Assembly: GCA_019114015.1 (NCBI GenBank)
Contig: DXGG01000127.1
Coordinates: 1 to 23,253 of the forward strand
DNA: 23,253 nt
Source: Candidatus Onthomorpha intestinigallinarum
Lineage (GTDB): Bacteria; Bacteroidota; Bacteroidia; Bacteroidales; P3
Direction: 5' to 3'
Below, in pieces: positions 16,101 through 23,253 of this stretch; position 1 is the stretch's first letter; each line of letters begins with the position of its first letter. The position numbers and the translations under genes were made by a program. The notes beneath the pieces are model-generated. The model was given only the letters and a program-made list of their open reading frames with translations. It searched no databases and had not been told where the DNA came from.

Positions 16101-16293
16101 CCTTGCCTTCATATTGGGAATGCTACCTCTTGTATTGGCAAGCGGTCCGGGGTCGGAAAGCAGACAAAGTATAGGCGTGGGAGTATTTTTCGGAATGCTG
16201 GTAGCCATAACGGCAGGTATTGTCTTTGTACCTTTTTTCTTTGTTTGGGTATATAAAATAAAAGAAAAATTGAAAAACAACAAAAGAAGATGA
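13186..16293 (+). CDS. RND multidrug efflux pump, HAE1 family (AcrB/MexB-like)
   Basis: 1035 aa, standard for HAE1 pumps. It is the proton-driven inner-membrane trimer that extrudes hydrophobic or amphiphilic compounds through the adaptor and outer channel. The N-terminus shows the conserved pattern FFIDRPVFSIVLSLLIVIVG, PIDQYPQISTPVV and SYPGASAQTISQAVATPIEQELNG. The paired aspartates of the proton relay are in TM4, in GIVVDDAIVVVENVE (about 404-418); the relay Lys is in the late helix with LVAKNAILIVEFAK (about 928-941). Two large periplasmic porter domains lie between the helices. Only 3 nt separate it from the adaptor, and its stop overlaps the next start by 4 bases (ATGA). Substrates cannot be read from sequence. 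Confidence 0.95.
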   Translation: MKSNFFIDRPVFSIVLSLLIVIVGIIGLMLLPIDQYPQISTPVVKVSASYPGASAQTISQAVATPIEQELNGTPGMLYMESSSTNSGSFSISVTFDISTNPDLAAVEIQNRVKQAESRLPAEVIQNGISVEKQASSKLMTITLLSSDPKFDEIYLSNYATLNVLDVLRRIPGVGSVSNIGSRYYAMQIWVKPDRLANLGLTVKDIQNALKDQNRESAAGVLGQQPMKDLDITTPITAQGRLSSVDEFENIVIKANEDGSIIRLKDVARVSLEASSYNTESGINGGNAAVLNINMLPGANAMDVAKRVRETMKEISSNFPEGISYEIPFDMTSYISTSIKEVYKTLFEALILVIIVVFLSLQSWRATIIPLIAVPISLIGTFGIMLIFGFSLNILTLLGLILAIGIVVDDAIVVVENVERIMKEERINAYEATKKAMSGLTGALIATSMVLAAVFVPVSFLSGITGQLYRQFTITIVVSVLLSTVVALTLSPVMCSLILRPKQGKTKNIVFRKINNWLARGNRTYEKGIRWGLNFPKRMFVAFFIALISMLVMSKIIPTSFMPQEDQGYFTVELELPEGATLERTRTVTDRAMKYLLDNPNVKHVLNVTGTSPRIGTSQSRSQLTVILKDWDERETKDITKIMNTIRKDLNEYPESKVFISTPAVIPGLGSSGGFEMVLEARGNTSYAELQKYTDTLLYYASKQPELSGISSSMQADIPQLYFDVDRDKTQLLGVPLADLFSTMKTFTGSLYVNDFNMFNRVYRVYIQAEAPYRAYKENLDLFFVKGKDNAMVPITALGTTSFTTGAGTIKRFNMFNSAKIQGEAANGYSSGQAMDALEKIVREHLPKNIGVEWSGLSYQEKNASGQTGYILALAFLFVFLFLAAQYESWSVPISVIISLPIAGVGAFLGVLIFGMENNVYFQIGLVMLIGLVAKNAILIVEFAKSEVNKGRGIVESAIHASRLRFRPIVMTSLAFILGMLPLVLASGPGSESRQSIGVGVFFGMLVAITAGIVFVPFFFVWVYKIKEKLKNNKRR

Positions 16294-17696
16294 AAAACAT
16301 AAAATACGTTGTAGTATTCATATTTGTCATTTTAATTTCATCAGTATTCATTTCTTGTGCCGTTAAAAACAGTTGTAAGGCTCCGGAATTAAATATACCT
16401 GAAAGCTACTATGAAAACAGTGTGGATTCCGTTTCATTGGTTGAAAAAAAATGGTGGGAATTTTATACGGACCCGCATTTACAAAGACTTATTGAAAAAA
16501 CCTTAACCAATAACAGAGACATGAAGATAGCTCTGGCGAACATAACCAAAATGGCGGAACAAAACAGAATAAATACCTCTTATTTACTGCCGGAATTAAA
16601 CGGAACCGTTTCAGGATTGCGCGAAACCAACGATTATTATCAGGAAAAAGAAATAATAGACGATGAATTAAGCGTAAAAGCTACTTTAAGTTGGGAATTG
16701 GATTTCAGAGGAGCATTAAGATGGGGTCGCAAAAAAGGAATATCCGAATATTTGGCCTCAGTTGAAGCCCAGAAAGCAATGCAGATGACACTTGTCGCAA
16801 CCGTAGCAAGTGCATATTTTGAACTTGTAGCATTGGACAACGAACTGGATATAGTCAAACGTACATTGATTACCCGCAGAGAAGGAGTATCTCAGGCCAA
16901 AATCAGATTCGAAGGAGGATTAACCTCGGAAACATCATACCAACAAGCTCAGGTTGAATTGGCTTCAACCGCCGCACTTATTCCGGAACTGGAGACCAAA
17001 ATAGCAATAAAAGAAAGTGAAATAGCTCTTTTAAGCGGCGAACTGCCAAATGAACAAAAAAGGAGCATGGTAATGAACAACAAGGAATTGCCATCATACA
17101 AGAATGTCGGACTTCCTGCCGAATTGATTCTGAGAAGACCGGATGTACAACAGGCATTACAGGAATTAAATGCCGCCAAAGCGCAAGTTGGAATAAAACA
17201 CGCTGAAAGATTTCCAAAAGTCATTATAAGCATAACGGGCGGAGTGGAAAACGATGATTGGGCAAATATTTTCAAATCTCCTTTCTCGTATACACTCGGA
17301 AGCATAACTGCCCCTTTGTTTAACTTTGGACGAAACAAGGCAAAATTCAAAGCTGCCGTTGCAGAATACGAACAAGCGAGAATGAAATACGAAAAAAAGG
17401 TACTTACCTGTTTCAAAGAGGTTAATGATGCAATAATAACATATAACAATGCCCACAAAAGTTCCCTGCTGAAATCCGATTTAAGAGATGCCTCGCGTAA
17501 ATACGTCAATTTGGCAAGACTCCAATATATCAATGGAGTTATCAATTACCTGGATGTATTGGATGCCCAAAGAAAATATTTCGATGCAGAAATAGGACTT
17601 AACAATTCCATAAAAAACGAATATCTTGCATTGGTTCAATTATATAAAGCACTTGGCGGAGGATGGGAAACAACATCTGAAACAAACAAACAATAA
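16290..17696 (+). CDS. Outer-membrane efflux channel lipoprotein (NodT/OprM family)
   Basis: 468 aa. The signal peptide ends in a lipobox (VFISC, lipidated Cys23), as in OprM-type channels. The mature protein shows the two repeated helical halves: WWEFYTDPHLQRLIEKTLTNN (about 51-71), then LSWELDFRGALRWGRKK near 131-147. The conserved GLPAELILRRPDVQQAL follows near 270-286, and the second half has APLFNFGRNKAKF (about 337-349) and YINGVINYLDVLDAQR (about 410-425). This is the trimeric duct through the outer membrane, third gene of the adaptor-pump-channel operon. It overlaps the pump gene by 4 bases, so translation is coupled. Its lipid modification would use the LspA encoded elsewhere in the window. 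Confidence 0.92.
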   Translation: MKNIKYVVVFIFVILISSVFISCAVKNSCKAPELNIPESYYENSVDSVSLVEKKWWEFYTDPHLQRLIEKTLTNNRDMKIALANITKMAEQNRINTSYLLPELNGTVSGLRETNDYYQEKEIIDDELSVKATLSWELDFRGALRWGRKKGISEYLASVEAQKAMQMTLVATVASAYFELVALDNELDIVKRTLITRREGVSQAKIRFEGGLTSETSYQQAQVELASTAALIPELETKIAIKESEIALLSGELPNEQKRSMVMNNKELPSYKNVGLPAELILRRPDVQQALQELNAAKAQVGIKHAERFPKVIISITGGVENDDWANIFKSPFSYTLGSITAPLFNFGRNKAKFKAAVAEYEQARMKYEKKVLTCFKEVNDAIITYNNAHKSSLLKSDLRDASRKYVNLARLQYINGVINYLDVLDAQRKYFDAEIGLNNSIKNEYLALVQLYKALGGGWETTSETNKQ

Positions 17697-17705
17697 TGTT
17701 TATAT

Positions 17706-18353
17706 ATGAACATTAAAGCCACACTATTTGACCTTGACGGTGTACTGATAGACACTGAATTCTATTATACGGACTTTTGGAGGAGGCAAGGAGAAAAGTA
17801 TTTTCCCGAGATAAATGGTTTCGAGTTCGTAATAAAAGGACAAAGCTTAAAAAGTATTTACGACACATACTTCAAAAATATGCCCGATGCCAGAGAACAA
17901 ATTTATTTGGAATTGATTGAGCAGGAAAAAAACATGATATATGACTATATCTCGGGAGCTAAAGAATTTGTCGAAGATTGCAAAAATAAAATGCTTACGG
18001 CATTGGTTACAAGTTCTTCGGAAAGTAAAATGAATAACCTGTACAGACAACTGCCTTCGATAAAGCATCTGTTCAATACCATTGTTACTGCAGAGGACAT
18101 TACAAACAGCAAACCCGATGCCGAATGTTATTTATTGGCAGCCAAACGACTTAATCTGAAATGTGAGGAATGCATAGTTTTTGAAGATTCCATTGCCGGT
18201 ATAAAAGCAGGAAAATCTGCAGGCATGAAAGTGGTGGGACTTGCGACAACCTGCACCGAAAAAGAACTGACCGGAAAAGCCGACATAATCATCAAAAATT
18301 TCTCCAACCTGAACATCAATGACATCTTTTCCGCCTTAAAGGCAAAAACATGA
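17706..18353 (+). CDS. HAD-superfamily hydrolase (beta-phosphoglucomutase-like)
   Basis: 215 aa. All four HAD motifs are seen: motif I FDLDGVLIDTE (nucleophile Asp9, acid/base Asp11), motif II TSSSES near 100-105, motif III Lys in NSKPDAE near 137-143, and motif IV FEDSIAGIKAG near 160-170. The four-helix cap lies between motifs I and II (about 17-80), typical of subfamily IA, including beta-phosphoglucomutase, phosphoglycolate phosphatase and 2-deoxyglucose-6-phosphate phosphatase. The substrate is not certain; a sugar or nucleotide monophosphatase is the safest call. It starts 9 nt after the efflux channel gene and may be read with the pump operon by position only. The convergent repeat region follows. 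Confidence 0.88.
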   Translation: MNIKATLFDLDGVLIDTEFYYTDFWRRQGEKYFPEINGFEFVIKGQSLKSIYDTYFKNMPDAREQIYLELIEQEKNMIYDYISGAKEFVEDCKNKMLTALVTSSSESKMNNLYRQLPSIKHLFNTIVTAEDITNSKPDAECYLLAAKRLNLKCEECIVFEDSIAGIKAGKSAGMKVVGLATTCTEKELTGKADIIIKNFSNLNINDIFSALKAKT

Positions 18354-18399
18354 CTGTATGCTTGTCACTTGTCTGTCCCTGATTGGGGTTTATCGACCG

Positions 18400-18443
18400 C
18401 CTGCCGGAAAAAAAGCTTGAGAAAAACTCAATAAAACGGCAGG
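18400..18443. repeat. Nested inverted repeat CCTGCCG ... CGGCAGG
   Basis: CCTGCCG at 18400-18406 is complementary to CGGCAGG at 18437-18443. Inside it lies a small hairpin TTGAG-AAAAA-CTCAA (18417-18431). The two nested stems could fold in RNA from either strand. No U-run follows on the plus strand. Confidence 0.5.
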
Positions 18444-18473
18444 AAAATTCTGTAAGTCGTCAGGGGAACTATC

Positions 18474-18561
18474 AAAAAGTCCAACTTTTTACCCCAAAAA
18501 GTCTAATTTTTTACCCTAAAAAGTCTAACTTTTTACCCCAAAAAGTCCGACTTTTTGCATG
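18474..18561. repeat. Four tandem 22-bp units, each a short hairpin
   Basis: Units begin at 18474, 18496, 18518 and 18540, an exact 22-bp period. Each is AAAAAGT, a 3-base middle (CCA, CTA, CTA, CCG), ACTTTTT, then a spacer ACCCC, ACCCT, ACCCC or GCATG. Unit 2 has one change (ATTTTTT). The inverted arms give four adjacent AT-rich stems of 7 bp with 3-base loops. The array lies between two converging stop codons. Confidence 0.82.
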
Positions 18562-18647
18562 CTATCATCAGGACTTTCAACTTTTATCACCGGAGTTTTC
18601 ACTCTTCCCATCCTGTCTTTTAACTTTGAAATTTTCCAACTCCCGGT

Positions 18648-20213
18648 CTATTTCTTTGGTGGATAATCAATGTTATAGTGTAATCCGACACTTTCTTTTC
18701 TTTCCCTTGCCATCTTGATAATAAGATAACTGTTGGCTATCAGATTACGCAATTCACACAATTTCGGGGTCAATACGGAGCGGTTATACAATTCTTCCGT
18801 TTCCTTATATATAAGACCTATTCTGTCGAATGCACGCTTCAATCTCAGATTACTTCTGATTATGCCTACATAATTGGTCATTATTTGTTGCAATTCTTTC
18901 ATTGACTGTGTAACCAGACTTATTTCTTCGTTCAATACCATTCCTTCCGCATTCCAGTCTGGAATCCGGTCACAAAAATCTATCGTCTTTACTTTATCAA
19001 CCGAATCCAGGTAAGCTCTGTGAGAATATACCAACGACTCCAAAAGAGAATTTGAAGCAAGACGATTCGCACCATGCAATCCCGTGCAGGAACACTCTCC
19101 CGAAGCATAAAGATTCTGAATGGATGTACGAGCATATTGGTCAACCTCAACTCCTCCACAACCATAATGAGCAGCAGGAACAACAGGTATCATTTCCTTT
19201 GTTATATTTATTCCTATCTCCAAACATTTGGCATAAATATTAGGAAAATGACGCATAATCTCCATCTTACTTATTCCTCTGCAATCCAAATATTCATGGT
19301 CATCCCCCCTTTTTGTCATTTCATTATTTACCGCTCTTGCAACAATGTCCCTCGGAGCCAACGAACCTCTTTCATCATATTTTTCCATAAAGCTTTCTCC
19401 GTCAAGGGTTTTAAGTATTCCACCCGCACCTCTCATTGCTTCCGTAATAAGAAATGACGGTTTTTCCCGCGGATTGTACAAAGATGTAGGATGAAACTGA
19501 ATGAACTCCATGTGCTTTAATCTGCCTTTAGCTCTATGGACCATGGCCTGACCGTCTCCGGTCGCAATAACAGGACTTGTGGTTGTTGAATAGACATTGC
19601 CGTTACCTCCCGTACACAACATCGTTATCTTTGCAATATAAGTATCTATCGTATTGCTGTCCTTATTCAAAACATAAGCCCCAAAACATTTTATATCTTT
19701 ACGTCTTCTGTTAACCTCCTCACCCAAATGATGTTGTGTAATAAGATCTACCGTATATTGATTTTCTTTCAGTTCAATATTTGGATGTTGACGTGCCTTT
19801 TCCAACAAAGCCCTTTCTATCTCAAACCCGGTATTATCTTGATGATGCAATATCCTGTATTCAGAATGTCCGCCTTCTTTTGCCAAATCGTATAATCCGG
19901 TTTGTTTTTTATCGAAATTGGTCCCCCACTCTATCAATTCCCTTATTCTTGCCGTAGATTCAGTGATTGTTATCCTTACGCTTTCCTCATCACAAAGTCC
20001 GGCTCCCGCAATAAGAGTATCTTTTATGTGTTTCTCGTAAGAATCCGGGCCATACATTACAGCTGCTATGCCTCCTTGCGCATACTTGGTCGAACTTTCG
20101 GATGCATCATCTTTGGTAAGTATGCAAACTTTACCGTATTGTGCAACTTCCAAAGCATAACTCAATCCGGCTATACCGGAACCTATAACCAAAAAATCTA
20201 TTTTATATCGCAT
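18648..20213 (-). CDS. nadB: L-aspartate oxidase
   Basis: 521 aa. NadB oxidises aspartate to iminoaspartate with FAD, the first step of de novo NAD synthesis, followed by NadA. Seen motifs are the dinucleotide-binding GSGIAGLSYALEVA at 11-24, SSTKYAQGGIAAV near 40-52 (FAD contact), HHQDNTGFEIERALLEKA near 122-139, GGNGNVYSTTTSP near 199-211, HMEFIQFHPTSLY near 230-242, TEAMRGAGGIL near 255-265 and the C-terminal SGECSCTGLHGANRLASNSLLE near 365-386. A helical tail closes it. Length fits NadB rather than succinate dehydrogenase subunit A (near 590 aa). It starts 3 nt after the atpG stop and is probably transcribed with the atp operon. nadA and nadC are not in view. Confidence 0.94.
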   Translation of the reverse strand: MRYKIDFLVIGSGIAGLSYALEVAQYGKVCILTKDDASESSTKYAQGGIAAVMYGPDSYEKHIKDTLIAGAGLCDEESVRITITESTARIRELIEWGTNFDKKQTGLYDLAKEGGHSEYRILHHQDNTGFEIERALLEKARQHPNIELKENQYTVDLITQHHLGEEVNRRRKDIKCFGAYVLNKDSNTIDTYIAKITMLCTGGNGNVYSTTTSPVIATGDGQAMVHRAKGRLKHMEFIQFHPTSLYNPREKPSFLITEAMRGAGGILKTLDGESFMEKYDERGSLAPRDIVARAVNNEMTKRGDDHEYLDCRGISKMEIMRHFPNIYAKCLEIGINITKEMIPVVPAAHYGCGGVEVDQYARTSIQNLYASGECSCTGLHGANRLASNSLLESLVYSHRAYLDSVDKVKTIDFCDRIPDWNAEGMVLNEEISLVTQSMKELQQIMTNYVGIIRSNLRLKRAFDRIGLIYKETEELYNRSVLTPKLCELRNLIANSYLIIKMARERKESVGLHYNIDYPPKK

Positions 20214-20216
20214 ACT

Positions 20217-21092
20217 TTATCCGTTCAATGCGTCAGCTCCACTGCATATCTCTATTATTTCATTTGTAATAGCAGCTTGTCTGGCTTTATTGTATCTTAG
20301 TTTAAGGTCTTTCAAAAGATTGGTTGCATTGTCCGTTGCCTTATGCATGGAAGTCATTCTCGCTCCATGTTCAGAAGCAAAAGAATCCACAAAGCATTTG
20401 TACAATTGAGTCTTTAAAGCCTGGGGAATAATATTGCCGATTATTTCTTTTTTAGATGGTTCATATATATAATCGTTTACAGATCTGTCTTTTGTATCGG
20501 CTACGGGAATATCTATCGGTAAGAATGTCTCGCACTGCAAAATCTGAGTGGTTGCATTCTTAAACTGATTATATATTATTTCTATCCTGTCGTATTTCTT
20601 ATTGGTGAATGCTTCTATCAACAATGCAACCTCTTTGGATACTTCCTCAAAACTAAGATTATCCCAAATTCCATCTTCATCACCAAGATACCTTATATTG
20701 TTTTGCCTCTTAAAAAAATCACTGCCTTTCTTTCCAAAACTCTTAAGGTCAACCTTTATGTACTTATCACGCTGATAATAGAAATTTATCCTTTTCAAGG
20801 CAGCCTTTATTACATTGGCATTAAAACCGGAACATAAACCCTTGTTGGAAGTCAAAACAAGCAACAATACATTCTCTATCGGCCTTACGTTGGCTAATGG
20901 TATGTCTATCATCTCACTGTCACACACATTACGAACAATTTCCGTCATCTTTTCAGAATAAGGACGCAATTTCATTATTGTGTTCTGAGACTTACGCAAC
21001 TTGGAAGCAGATACCATTTTCATGGCACTTGTTATTTGCTGCGTGGAAGAGACGGAAGATATCCTTGTTCTAATTTCCTTAAGATTCGCCAT
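20217..21092 (-). CDS. atpG: F1F0 ATP synthase subunit gamma
   Basis: 291 aa. Gamma is the central rotor shaft of F1. Both ends show the conserved coiled-coil pairs: the N-terminal MANLKEIRTRISSVSSTQQIT, then SAMKMVSASKLRKSQ, and the C-terminal RMTSMHKATDNATNLLKDL with LRYNKARQAAITNEIIEICSG. A globular middle (about 70-210) lies between them, containing NKGLCSGFN near 99-107 (Rossmann-like segment). It is 5 nt downstream of atpA and is followed after 3 nt by nadB. Length agrees with the family. Confidence 0.96.
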   Translation of the reverse strand: MANLKEIRTRISSVSSTQQITSAMKMVSASKLRKSQNTIMKLRPYSEKMTEIVRNVCDSEMIDIPLANVRPIENVLLLVLTSNKGLCSGFNANVIKAALKRINFYYQRDKYIKVDLKSFGKKGSDFFKRQNNIRYLGDEDGIWDNLSFEEVSKEVALLIEAFTNKKYDRIEIIYNQFKNATTQILQCETFLPIDIPVADTKDRSVNDYIYEPSKKEIIGNIIPQALKTQLYKCFVDSFASEHGARMTSMHKATDNATNLLKDLKLRYNKARQAAITNEIIEICSGADALNG

Positions 21093-21097
21093 AATAT

Positions 21098-22678
21098 CTA
21101 TTCTTTGTATTTTTTACCGATATTGACAGCTATTTCTTCCATCTTGTCAAGAATATCGTCATCCAATTTTCCATCTTTCAAATCGTTCAGAAGCCCTTGT
21201 TCATTACTGTCAAGATAATACAAATATTCAACCTCGAAGTTTTTAACCTTATTTACAGGTATATCCTGCAACCATCCCTTGGTACCGCAAGCAATTATTG
21301 CTATCTGGTGCTCAACTCTCATCGGAGAATACTGCGACTGCTTCAATATTTCGACATTTCTCTTTCCTTTCTCCAACACCAGTTTGGTTGCTGCATCAAG
21401 ATCGGAACCGAATTTTGAAAAGGCTTCCAGTTCCCTGTATTGCGCCTGATCCAACTTCAATGTTCCCGATATCTTCTTCATAGACTTTATCTGAGCCTTA
21501 CCTCCGACTCTCGACACTGAAATACCGACATTTATGGCAGGTCTTATTCCGGCATTGAAAAGATTGGTTTCAAGAAATATCTGTCCGTCGGTAATGGATA
21601 TGACATTGGTAGGTATATATGCGGAAACATCTCCTGCCTGCGTCTCTATTATTGGCAATGCCGTCAATGAGCCTCCGCCCTTGACAAGATGCCTTATACT
21701 TTCAGGCAGGTCATTCATTTGTTTTGCCACACTGTCTTCACTTATTATTTTACCTGCTCTCTCCAAAAGTCTCGAATGAAGATAGAAAACATCCCCGGGA
21801 TATGCTTCTCTTCCCGGCGGACGACGCAACAACAAGGAGACCTCTCTATAAGCAACAGCCTGCTTGCTCAAATCATCATAAACAACCAAGGCAGACCGTC
21901 CTGTATCCCTGAAAAATTCCCCTATTGCCGCTCCTGCAAACGGCGCGTAAAACTGCATTGCAGCAGAATCGGAAGCCGTTGCAGCCAAAACAACCGTATA
22001 TGCCATGGCCCCCTTTTCCTTCAATGTCCTCACTATATTGGCCACCGTCGAGCCCTTTTGCCCGCAAGCAACATATATGCAATAAACAGGTTCACCCCGT
22101 TCATAAAACTCCTTTTGATTTATTATGGTATCTATCGCTATCGCCGTTTTCCCTGTCTGTCGGTCACCTATAATAAGCTCTCTTTGACCTCTGCCTATGG
22201 GAATCATGGAATCAACCGCCTTCAAACCCGTCTGAAGAGGTTCTACAACAGGTTGACGATATATGACACCGGGAGCCTTCCTTTCAAGAGGCATTTCAAA
22301 AAGTTCTCCTTCTATCGCACCCTTGCCGTCTATCGGCTCTCCTATGGTGTTTATGACTCTGCCCAACAATCCTTCGCCTACATTGATTGAAGCAATCCTT
22401 TTGGTGCGTTTGACAGTATCCCCCTCATTTATTGAATCGGCTTCTCCTAAAATTACAACACCGACATTATCCTCTTCCAAATTTTGAACTATGGCCTGCA
22501 CTCCATTTTCAAATTCGACTAACTCTCCGGCCTGAACATTGGTAAGACCGTAAATTCTCGCTATACCATCTCCAACCGTCAAAACAGTACCCACTTCTTC
22601 CAGACTGCTCTCCAAATCCGCATTGGAAAGTTGTTTACGCAAAATTGCCGTTACCTCCGATGGTTTAATTTCTGCCAT
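21098..22678 (-). CDS. atpA: F1F0 ATP synthase subunit alpha
   Basis: 526 aa. Alpha is the non-catalytic nucleotide-binding subunit of the F1 hexamer. The Walker A loop GDRQTGKT is at 171-178, the usual alpha-subunit form, in contrast to GGAGVGKT in beta. A Walker B-like ALVVYDDLSKQA is near 262-273, and the arginine-finger segment VGISVSRVGGKAQ is near 370-382. The N-terminal beta-barrel and the C-terminal helical domain with FGSDLDAATK (about 408-417) are intact. It starts 12 nt after atpH and ends 5 nt before atpG, consistent with one operon. No oddity was noted. Confidence 0.97.
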   Translation of the reverse strand: MAEIKPSEVTAILRKQLSNADLESSLEEVGTVLTVGDGIARIYGLTNVQAGELVEFENGVQAIVQNLEEDNVGVVILGEADSINEGDTVKRTKRIASINVGEGLLGRVINTIGEPIDGKGAIEGELFEMPLERKAPGVIYRQPVVEPLQTGLKAVDSMIPIGRGQRELIIGDRQTGKTAIAIDTIINQKEFYERGEPVYCIYVACGQKGSTVANIVRTLKEKGAMAYTVVLAATASDSAAMQFYAPFAGAAIGEFFRDTGRSALVVYDDLSKQAVAYREVSLLLRRPPGREAYPGDVFYLHSRLLERAGKIISEDSVAKQMNDLPESIRHLVKGGGSLTALPIIETQAGDVSAYIPTNVISITDGQIFLETNLFNAGIRPAINVGISVSRVGGKAQIKSMKKISGTLKLDQAQYRELEAFSKFGSDLDAATKLVLEKGKRNVEILKQSQYSPMRVEHQIAIIACGTKGWLQDIPVNKVKNFEVEYLYYLDSNEQGLLNDLKDGKLDDDILDKMEEIAVNIGKKYKE

Positions 22679-22690
22679 ATCCCAATTGTA

Positions 22691-23248
22691 TTAAAATATC
22701 TTTTCGTATATATTGTCACTAAATTCTTTCTTTAACTTGACAAATTGATTCAAGAAACTTGCATCATATTGTTTTCCGTCAAAAAGAATACAGAAGCCCC
22801 CTATCAATTTAGGATTCACCCTGAGTTCCAAATCCACCTTACTGTTAAGAGATTTCTCCATGTATTTCAATATTTCATCGAAAAAAACAGAGTCCAATTT
22901 GTCAGCAGTAATCAAGACAACCGTTTTTATACCTTTACTTTCTTTGTATAACTCGGTAAATCTGTCCGCTATTTCATAAAGAAATATATCACGTCTTTTG
23001 TTTATCAACAAATCAAGGAACGATACCGTCAGTCCTTGTACTTTCCCACCGAAAATACCATCTATAATAGCTTTTTTTCTTGATGGTTTAATGATAGGAT
23101 TTTTCAAAATCGCCTTAAGTTCTGTATTTTCCGCACATACTTTTTTAACCAACAACATATCTTCATAAACCGGTTCCGTCAAGGAATTTTCAACTGCAAG
23201 GTCAAACAAAGATTGTGCGTAACGTGTCTGCAACTTGGAACTTTCCAT
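22691..23248 (-). CDS. atpH: F1F0 ATP synthase subunit delta
   Basis: 185 aa. Delta (OSCP-like) holds the stator stalk to the top of F1. The N-terminal RYAQSLFDLAVENS is the helical-bundle signature (about 9-22), and the C-terminal pattern NPKLIGGFCILFDGKQYDASF (about 145-165) is the conserved delta ending with its Gly-Gly. The gene starts 5 nt from the right edge, and the base pattern TTATT before the ATG is all that is visible upstream. The stalk genes atpF and atpE would be expected just outside the window. It is complete. Confidence 0.95.
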   Translation of the reverse strand: MESSKLQTRYAQSLFDLAVENSLTEPVYEDMLLVKKVCAENTELKAILKNPIIKPSRKKAIIDGIFGGKVQGLTVSFLDLLINKRRDIFLYEIADRFTELYKESKGIKTVVLITADKLDSVFFDEILKYMEKSLNSKVDLELRVNPKLIGGFCILFDGKQYDASFLNQFVKLKKEFSDNIYEKIF

Positions 23249-23253
23249 AATAA

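Larger units (their letters stand above)
18354..18647. other. Convergent intergenic region with hairpin repeats
   Basis: A 294-nt stretch between the stop of the HAD gene and the stop of nadB. It holds a nested inverted repeat (18400-18443) and four tandem 22-bp units (18474-18561). Further right, around 18568-18590, ACTTTCAACTTTTATCACC looks like a decayed unit. An open frame spans 18383-18718, but its residues come mostly from the repeats and it runs into the nadB 3' end; I do not call it a gene. No other gene is seen. Two operons end here, so transcription stop is the likely function. Confidence 0.7.

Noticed and set aside
18474..18561. Tandem repeats as a possible CRISPR array
   Set aside because: The units are directly adjacent with only 5-base spacers, and no cas gene is in the window.
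18383..18718. Open frame of 111 codons as a small gene
   Set aside because: Its middle is the translation of the 22-bp repeats and its end runs antisense into the nadB 3' end; no Shine-Dalgarno or recognisable domain.
21689..22390. 233-codon plus-strand frame opposite atpA
   Set aside because: It lies wholly antisense to atpA, whose frame is intact and conserved.

Overview
The window is AT-rich and densely coding, and it looks like core chromosome of a member of the Bacteroidota, most likely order Bacteroidales. The grounds are: several upstream regions carry the Bacteroidota -7 promoter motif TAnnTTTG; an ExbB-(membrane protein)-ExbD-ExbD cluster is present; the DksA/TraR-like protein has lost its zinc cysteines; LspA and QueA are the long, insert-bearing kinds I associate with this phylum; and the atp genes run atpH-atpA-atpG. 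Gene assignments rest on motifs read in the translations, because no database search was possible. I see no phage, transposon, CRISPR array or defence island.

Layout. (1) 1-171, minus: the N-terminal part of a CCG-domain (LutA/YkgE-like) protein running off the left edge. (2) 288-995, minus: trmN6, a tRNA1(Val) methyltransferase, just beyond a strong intrinsic terminator. (3) 1069-3497, minus: an ExbB-type proton channel, a small membrane protein and two ExbD proteins, with a good promoter upstream. (4) 3605-6982, minus: a lipoprotein, frr, a DksA-like protein, lspA and a CNNM/CorC-family membrane protein, closely spaced and probably one operon. (5) 6983-7107: a divergent promoter region. (6) 7108-11847, plus: pssA, purS, queA, pyrH and a secreted C69 peptidase, closed by a 15-bp-stem hairpin. 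(7) 11944-18353, plus: a complete RND efflux system (adaptor, HAE1 pump, outer-membrane lipoprotein channel) followed by a HAD hydrolase. (8) 18354-18647: a convergent intergenic region with four tandem 22-bp units, each a small hairpin. (9) 18648-23248, minus: atpH, atpA, atpG and then nadB only 3 nt downstream.

The genes are mostly housekeeping functions: F1 ATP synthase, NAD and phosphatidylethanolamine precursor synthesis, queuosine and tRNA modification, ribosome recycling, lipoprotein maturation, purine and pyrimidine metabolism, plus envelope energy coupling and drug efflux. lspA shares the window with two lipoproteins that would depend on it. I found no clearly novel system. The points most worth a second look are the tandem hairpin array, nadB attached to the ATP synthase genes, the terminator lying inside the longest reading frame of trmN6, and the extended ExbB with its small membrane partner.
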